NCBI GenBank assembly: GCA_031270375.1
Contig: JAISXR010000102.1
Coordinates: 1-38,069, forward strand
Direction of reading: 5' to 3'
Source of the DNA: Synergistaceae bacterium
GTDB taxonomy: Bacteria > Synergistota > Synergistia > Synergistales > Synergistaceae
Length of the DNA stretch: 38,069 nt
Shown here: positions 33,673 through 38,069 of the stretch, one piece after another
Layout of the letters: the number at the start of each line of letters is the position of its first letter
How positions within the stretch are numbered: position 1 is the first letter of the stretch
Made by a program: the position numbers and the translations under genes
The notes under the pieces: generated by a model
The model's database searches: none
Seen by the model: only the letters and a program-made list of their open reading frames with translations
What the model was told of the DNA's origin: nothing

Positions 33673-34701
33673 TTATCTCTCTCGGGGCTTGAAGAGGAGC
33701 CAGAGGAAGAAGGGAGCGCCCATGAAGCATATGATTATCCCCACCGGGATGTCCGCCGGAGCCCAGAGCGTGCGCGCGGCGGTATCGCAGATCACCAGCG
33801 CCGTGCCTCCGATAGCGGCCGAACATGGCGTGAGTGACCTGTGCCTCGCCCCCGCTAAACGTCTCGCGATATGCGGCGCTATCAAGCCCAGGAACGCTAT
33901 CGGCCCGCAATTCGCAACAACGAGCGCCACAGACAGCGACATGCCGGCGAAGAGCAGGCGTTTCGTCACACCGAGCGCGACGCCCCTGGTCGCTGCTATC
34001 TCATCGCCGAACGTTATGAGATCGAGTTCGGCGGAACAGAAAAACGACAGAGCGAAAGCCAGTACCAGCGGCGGAAGCGCCTTCAGCCCCTCCTTCATGC
34101 CCACCGCGCTTATGCCGCCCATTGTCCACGAAAGCAGCTTGTAGGTTTCGACAGCGCCTCCCGTATATTGGAAGACCATTATGAGGCTGGAGAAAAGCGA
34201 ACTCACAGCCACGCCGGCAAGCAGCAGCGACGCGTCGCTTGCGTTCCGGGCCAGGCGCGAAAATACGGATATTATCGCTATAGCGAGAAGGGAACCCGCG
34301 AAAGCGAAGACCGGCACGGCCACGCCGGATATATAATGAATTACGCGCGAACCCAAAACGCCTGCGGCAAATCCCAACCTGATAGCGACGGCCGCACCGA
34401 ACGCGGCTCCCGAAGATACGCCCAGCAGTGACGGCTCGGCCAAAGGGTTGCGAAACAACGCCTGAAAGACCGTCCCGCATATGCCGAACGTCGCCCCCGC
34501 GCACAAAGCCATCAGCACGCGCGGAACGCGAAGCTGCCAGAAGATCTTAGCCTCGGCCAGGTCCGGGGCTATATCCCGCCAGCCGAAGATATCGGCCGGG
34601 GATATCAGCCGAATCCCAATCCACGGAGCAACAGCGGCGACAACCAGCGCTGCCGCGAAGAGGGCGGCTGTCACACTCCGCTCGCCTTGCGAGAAACTCA
34701 T
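33673..34701 (-). CDS. btuC: Cobamide ABC permease (FecCD family)
   Basis: An inner-membrane permease of 342 residues with about 10 helices. Family landmarks are LRVPRVLMALCAGATFGICG, FRNPLAEPSLLGVSSGAAFG and NCGPIAFLGLIAPHIAR, all typical of BtuC/FhuB/FepD transporters. The ATG overlaps the ATPase stop (ATGA). FecCD permeases serve siderophores as well as B12; the adjoining cbiR points to cobamides. Confidence 0.85.
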   Translation of the reverse strand: MSFSQGERSVTAALFAAALVVAAVAPWIGIRLISPADIFGWRDIAPDLAEAKIFWQLRVPRVLMALCAGATFGICGTVFQALFRNPLAEPSLLGVSSGAAFGAAVAIRLGFAAGVLGSRVIHYISGVAVPVFAFAGSLLAIAIISVFSRLARNASDASLLLAGVAVSSLFSSLIMVFQYTGGAVETYKLLSWTMGGISAVGMKEGLKALPPLVLAFALSFFCSAELDLITFGDEIAATRGVALGVTKRLLFAGMSLSVALVVANCGPIAFLGLIAPHIARRLAGARHRSLTPCSAAIGGTALVICDTAARTLWAPADIPVGIIICFMGAPFFLWLLFKPRER

Positions 34702-35495
34702 AAAACGGTTCTCTCCGGCGCCAGAATTTGGCGTCCTCCGGGGGTATCGGCTCTATATCTTCGAAACGGCACGCCGAATATCCCGTTCAACCGATCCGCG
34801 TCGAACAGGCCGGACGGAGGCCCCATCCACTCGATCCGCCCCGCGGACATCGCCGCTACCGTGCCGGACGCGCCAGAAAGTTCCGCCGCGAGGTTTATGT
34901 CATGAGTCACTATTATCATGCTGACGCCGCGGAGGCTGTTTACCCTGGTCATCATATCCATCGTCTCCATCTGGTGCGCGTAGTCCAGATACGTCGTCGG
35001 CTCGTCCATCAGAATCGCGTCCGTTCCCTGCGCTATGGCAGACGCTATCATCACCTTCTGACGTTCGCCTCCGGAAAGGCTCGACAGCCTCCGGTCCGCG
35101 AACGCGGCTGTTCCTGTCATATCCATCGCTTCGGCTACCTCGCGCGCGTCGTTGGTTTTCGACGAAACCCCGCGCCAGGGATATCGGGACAACTCGAGGA
35201 AATCGCGCACGGTATAGGGAACGTCGCTCCGAGAACCCTGAGGCACGTATGCCACGAGACGCGACCTGTCTCTTGCGGGCATACCGGCGGAACGTCTTCC
35301 GCGAATGTTTATCTCTCCCTCGTATCCTCCCATGATTCCGCATATGCACTTGAGCAGAGTGCTTTTGCCGGCTCCGTTTCTGCCGATTACGCAAAAAAAC
35401 TCTCCCTGCTCCACTTTAAAGGAGATGTCGCTCAGAATCCTTTTGCCGTTTAGTTTGAGGGAAAGTCCGGAAATTTTTATCCCGCTGTCTTTCAT
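34698..35495 (-). CDS. btuD: Cobamide ABC transporter ATPase
   Basis: A single-domain ABC ATPase of 265 residues from the iron-chelate/B12 branch. Walker A is GRNGAGKST, the signature LSSLSGGERQKVMIA, Walker B ILMDEPTTYLD and the H-loop VTHDINLA. The ATG has only a weak ribosome site, and the protein is probably translated at a lower level than the binding protein. It is coupled to the permease by a 4-bp overlap. Confidence 0.85.
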   Translation of the reverse strand: MKDSGIKISGLSLKLNGKRILSDISFKVEQGEFFCVIGRNGAGKSTLLKCICGIMGGYEGEINIRGRRSAGMPARDRSRLVAYVPQGSRSDVPYTVRDFLELSRYPWRGVSSKTNDAREVAEAMDMTGTAAFADRRLSSLSGGERQKVMIASAIAQGTDAILMDEPTTYLDYAHQMETMDMMTRVNSLRGVSMIIVTHDINLAAELSGASGTVAAMSAGRIEWMGPPSGLFDADRLNGIFGVPFRRYRADTPGGRQILAPERTVL

Positions 35496-35536
35496 ATATA
35501 ATGGCCCGCGTCTCTGTTTATTCTTCGCGGGGGAAG

Positions 35537-35550
35537 GGCGGCACGCCGCC
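35537..35550 (-). promoter_or_regulatory. Intercistronic hairpin between btuF and btuD
   Basis: GGCGGC (35537-35542) and GCCGCC (35545-35550) form a short GC stem. It is flanked by a direct repeat of TTATTCTTCG (35518-35527 and 35559-35568), the second copy containing the btuF stop. It lies after the binding-protein gene, like the hairpins in the two sugar operons. Confidence 0.4.
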
Positions 35551-35558
35551 GTCCCTGC

Positions 35559-36446
35559 TTATTCTTCGATCTCCCGCGCGCCTTCGTGTACTATCCGCGC
35601 GAAGGCCTCTAAAATGAGAGGGTATCGCGGGCCTGCCCTGAGCGTGAAATCTCCGCGTATCACGGCTACGTTTCCGTCCCGGGCGGCCCGCAGGTCGCTC
35701 AGATTTTTCCACTGGGCGAGTATCGACTGTGTATCGACGCCCGTCATGCCGTGTTCGCCCACCAGCTCGATAATTATGTCGGGATCGGTCCGAAGCAGTC
35801 CCTCGAGCGAGAGAGCCGCGTACGGTACGTCGCCGGAGAACGCGTTTTTCGCGCCGGCGTCCGCGAGCAAATCTTCATAAAACGAGCCGGGACCGGCTGC
35901 GTATATCTTGCCGAAGGACGCGTCGTCGGCGTCCCTGCCAACCACGACCAACACCCGGGCATCCGCGCCGCCGGACAAGCCCTCGGCGGCCGAAATGGCG
36001 CGCACGGCCTCGCGAAGCTCATCCACCCGTTTTTTCGCCGCGTCCGGTATGCTGCACGCCTCGCCGACCCGCAGTATCGAATCGCAAATCTGTCCGAAGT
36101 CGTCCTGGTAAACTACGACGACCTTGTAACCGAGCGCCTCTGTCCTTTCTTTCAGGTGCTCGTTCATGTTGGAGATGACGACGAGATCGGGTTGCATCGA
36201 CACGACGACTTCCATGTTCACGTTCATCATGTCTCCGACGTTGGCCTTTGACTTGGCCTCCGGCGGCCAGTTGCAGTATTCCGTGACCCCGATAACCCTG
36301 TCCCCGAGTCCCAGATCGAAGATTATTTCCGTCGCCGCCGGAGCGAGCGACAATATGCGCATCGGCGCCCCCTCGGCGGCAAATTTCGCGGCGCTCAACA
36401 CGGCCGCCGCGGCTAAAACCGCCAGACACCTCATAAACCTTTTCAT
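35559..36446 (-). CDS. btuF: Cobamide-binding periplasmic protein
   Basis: A BtuF/FepB-type periplasmic binding protein of about 295 residues. A signal peptide (hydrophobic core LAVLAAAAVLSAA) is followed by PMRILSLAPAATEIIFDLG and VIGVTEYCNWPPEAKSKANV, the N-terminal pattern of B12-binding proteins, then MQPDLVVISN and a C-terminal half with PDIIIELVGEHGM. I prefer the ATG at 36446, since GGGGGTG then serves as ribosome site; ATG 36464 is also in frame. It is the first gene of the operon with btuD, btuC and cbiR. A siderophore ligand is the main alternative. Confidence 0.85.
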   Translation of the reverse strand: MKRFMRCLAVLAAAAVLSAAKFAAEGAPMRILSLAPAATEIIFDLGLGDRVIGVTEYCNWPPEAKSKANVGDMMNVNMEVVVSMQPDLVVISNMNEHLKERTEALGYKVVVVYQDDFGQICDSILRVGEACSIPDAAKKRVDELREAVRAISAAEGLSGGADARVLVVVGRDADDASFGKIYAAGPGSFYEDLLADAGAKNAFSGDVPYAALSLEGLLRTDPDIIIELVGEHGMTGVDTQSILAQWKNLSDLRAARDGNVAVIRGDFTLRAGPRYPLILEAFARIVHEGAREIEE

Positions 36447-36491
36447 CACATCGCCCACCCCCATCGAATAACCTTTTTAACGGCAGTATTT

Positions 36492-36497
36492 ATTATA
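36492..36497 (-). promoter_or_regulatory. -10 element of the btuF operon
   Basis: TATAAT occurs on the minus strand at 36497-36492 with no good -35. Transcription would start near 36485, about 40 bases before the start codon, which leaves no room for a cobalamin riboswitch. A weak -35 suggests activator dependence. Confidence 0.4.
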
Positions 36498-36583
36498 CAC
36501 TCAAATGTTACACGGTTTTTTGGAAAAATCGGACATAAATTTGAAAAAATCAGTCGTTTTTCGCGGCCCGTATCTCCCGATTC

Positions 36584-36612
36584 TGGACAAAACATCGCGA
36601 TATGCTTATCAT
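36584..36612 (+). promoter_or_regulatory. Promoter of exbB-exbD-tonB
   Basis: TGGACA (36584-36589) and TATCAT (36607-36612) are separated by 17 bases; each has one mismatch to consensus. Transcription would begin near 36619, 45 bases before the exbB ATG at 36664. This excludes the far-upstream start at 36505. Confidence 0.7.
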
Positions 36613-36663
36613 GAATGCGGATATTCTCAAATATTTCTACGTTGGAGCGAGGCGCGGGCGGCG

Positions 36664-37308
36664 ATGATTTTTAGCGGTTTCGATTTTGGGAGCGGATATG
36701 TTGCGTTTATGGAGTACATGCGCGCGGGCGGAACGATAATGTGGGTCATTTTAGGAATTTCTATAGCAACGCTCGCGATAGTGATAGAGCGGTTCATTTT
36801 TTTCGCCATGATGTCGGTGAACGCGACGCGGTTGGAGGAAGCGTTCGTGGACGCGATGTCGGAAAATGCCGCCTCGGCGCGGCAGAAGATGTCTCTGTAC
36901 AGGAGTTCGCTCGGGCGATTGTTCGAGGAAGCCGCCGCGAACTGGAATGCCGCCGGGGACGACTTGAAGAATTTGCTCGAATCCGGTGTCAGAAGAGAAT
37001 TATACAAATGGCAGGGCAATTTGCACTTGATTGAGACAGCGGCGAAAGTTTCGCCGCTGTTGGGGCTTTTGGGAACGGTTCTCGGTATGGTGGAGATGTT
37101 TCAGACCCTTAGCGCGGGAAGCGCGATAGATCCCGCCGCCGTGACGGGAGGGATATGGAAGGCGCTGTTCACCACGGTCGCCGGGCTGATGGTAGCGATT
37201 CCCGCGATAATGATTCACGGCCTGCTCTCCGCGCGGATAGGCCGCGAAGAGGAAAAACTGCTGCGTGGGATGGACTTTATAATGCGCGAACACACCGGTC
37301 GCGGGTAA
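36664..37308 (+). CDS. exbB: ExbB/TolQ-family proton channel protein
   Basis: A 214-residue inner-membrane component that, with ExbD, converts proton motive force to drive TonB. It has the three-helix pattern: IMWVILGISIATLAIVIERF near residue 27, then AAKVSPLLGLLGTVLGMVEM, and ALFTTVAGLMVAIPAIMI. The start at 36664 is supported by the promoter ending at 36612 and by the usual family length. It is divergent from the btuF operon, so it probably energises an outer-membrane cobamide receptor encoded outside the window. TolQ is the alternative name, but the TonB-like gene behind it favours ExbB. Confidence 0.88.
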   Translation: MIFSGFDFGSGYVAFMEYMRAGGTIMWVILGISIATLAIVIERFIFFAMMSVNATRLEEAFVDAMSENAASARQKMSLYRSSLGRLFEEAAANWNAAGDDLKNLLESGVRRELYKWQGNLHLIETAAKVSPLLGLLGTVLGMVEMFQTLSAGSAIDPAAVTGGIWKALFTTVAGLMVAIPAIMIHGLLSARIGREEEKLLRGMDFIMREHTGRG

Positions 37309-37321
37309 AGCGGGCGCGCGA

Positions 37322-37717
37322 ATGCGGCGGACGAAAACGAGAAGCTGCGACGTTGACATAACCCCGCTGATCGACATGATGTTCATGCTGATAATATTTT
37401 TCATGCTGACCGCGGTGTTCATTCAGGGCGCCATACCGATCGACTTGCCGCAGGGAAACGCGTCCGGCGTCGCGGAACGGAAACCGGTAATGGTGTCGGT
37501 GACGGAAGACGCGCGAATTTTATGGGCGGGTGAACCGGTGACTTCCGCCGACCTGCCCCGCGTCGTCGGAAACGCCCTCGCGGCGAGCGACGATATCCTG
37601 ATAGCGGGTGACAGAGACGCCCCTTACGGTGTTGTCGCCGAACTGCTCGACGCATTGCGGGCATTGGGCGTCGAAAGCGTCTCGCTCGTCTTCGGCGGGA
37701 AAAATAAAAACGAATGA
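37322..37717 (+). CDS. exbD: ExbD/TolR-family protein
   Basis: A 131-residue protein with one membrane helix and a periplasmic domain. The conserved helix begins DITPLIDMMFMLIIFFMLTA, and Asp18 in it is the residue expected to carry protons. The periplasmic part includes IDLPQGNASG and ends with a short beta-alpha unit. The ribosome site is weak and the stop overlaps the tonB start (ATGA). Confidence 0.88.
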   Translation: MRRTKTRSCDVDITPLIDMMFMLIIFFMLTAVFIQGAIPIDLPQGNASGVAERKPVMVSVTEDARILWAGEPVTSADLPRVVGNALAASDDILIAGDRDAPYGVVAELLDALRALGVESVSLVFGGKNKNE

Positions 37718-38069
37718 TCCGAAAAATCGTCTCCATCATCCTGAGCGCGGCGATACATGTTTTGTTGCTTTGCGCGTTGTTGTTTCATGCCGCGAAAGGA
37801 AGCGGCGGAAATGGGGGGAGCGGAGGCACGCATATCCGTGCGGCACTTGTCTCCGCCAGCGGATCGGACGCCTCCGAAGGGCCGGATGCCGGCTTGGAAA
37901 CCGGCGCCGCGAACGGACAAGCTGGCGCCGAAGCGTCAAAGGCGGAAGAAACGCCGAATGCCGATCCCGAACGCGCGATTGAGACGGCCGAAAGCGAAGC
38001 CGCCGCCGAAACCGCGGAACTGCTCCAAATACCGGAGCCCGGGCCTGAAATTATCGAACCGCCAAAAGA
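37714..38069 (+). CDS. tonB: TonB-like protein, N-terminal part
   Basis: The frame begins at an ATG overlapping the exbD stop and is open to the window end (118 codons plus). It starts with a short basic leader and a signal-anchor helix (IVSIILSAAIHVLLLCALLF; the His inside the helix matches the conserved TonB transmembrane His). After it comes a Gly/Ser-rich stretch and then an Ala/Glu/Pro-rich region resembling the TonB periplasm-spanning segment. The C-terminal receptor-binding domain lies outside the window. TolA is the alternative. Confidence 0.72.
   Translation, partial: MIRKIVSIILSAAIHVLLLCALLFHAAKGSGGNGGSGGTHIRAALVSASGSDASEGPDAGLETGAANGQAGAEASKAEETPNADPERAIETAESEAAAETAELLQIPEPGPEIIEPPK

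Noticed and set aside
36505-36663. Upstream start for exbB
   Set aside because: It lies before the promoter at 36584-36612 and would add about 53 non-family residues.
36447-36663. Cobalamin riboswitch upstream of btuF
   Set aside because: No B12-box or conserved core is visible, and the -10 placement leaves only a very short leader.

Overview
The window comes from a diderm, non-proteobacterial-looking bacterium with a standard genetic code. It has a fairly GC-rich coding sequence that nevertheless uses many ATA isoleucine codons, several TTG/GTG starts and strong GGAGG-type ribosome sites. An ExbB-ExbD-TonB module and periplasmic binding proteins imply an outer membrane. Together with TrpB2, YesMN-type sugar regulation and CbiR this would fit Synergistota or a similar anaerobic lineage. 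The taxonomic guess is an inference with low confidence.

Layout: (1) 1-1782, the membrane protease modulators hflK-hflC. (2) 1790-8336, a signalling block: a FIST sensor protein and a 1089-residue coiled-coil hybrid histidine kinase on the minus strand, divergent from a methyl-accepting chemotaxis protein. (3) 8397-10272, a self-contained unit of near-consensus promoter, a 24-residue leader peptide ending in a Trp-rich stretch (W-R-W-W), a terminator with mutually exclusive upstream pairings, a second terminator, and an orphan trpB2 with its own terminator. (4) 10815-21711, sugar operon 1: rhamnose-mutarotase-family protein, PfkB sugar kinase, URO-D-family protein, a ribose-type ABC importer with two different permeases, then a membrane-tethered sugar-binding protein with a LytS/YesM-type kinase and a YesN-type AraC regulator. 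(5) 21781-28976, sugar operon 2 behind a perfect-consensus promoter: a DUF4340 protein, a second ribose-type importer and an exported SMP-30-like beta-propeller. (6) 29016-31937, a hairpin-rich element, a small membrane protein that reads into it, and a GAF-PAS hybrid kinase. (7) 32074-32860, an Hsp20 chaperone with promoter and terminator, plus a decayed ISAs1-type transposase fragment. (8) 32862-38069, cobamide uptake and remodelling (btuF-btuD-btuC-cbiR) divergent from exbB-exbD-tonB, which runs off the window.

How the parts work together: the cobamide block combines outer-membrane energisation (TonB system), inner-membrane import (BtuFCD) and remodelling of imported cobamides (CbiR). Sugar operon 1 appears to carry its own three-part sensor that could tune its importer. 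In all three ABC operons a hairpin lies directly after the binding-protein gene, which would favour excess binding protein over membrane components.

The strongest candidate for an undescribed system is the leader-peptide attenuator in front of a solitary trpB2. It has two terminators in series, and a possible relay pairing couples the first to the second.
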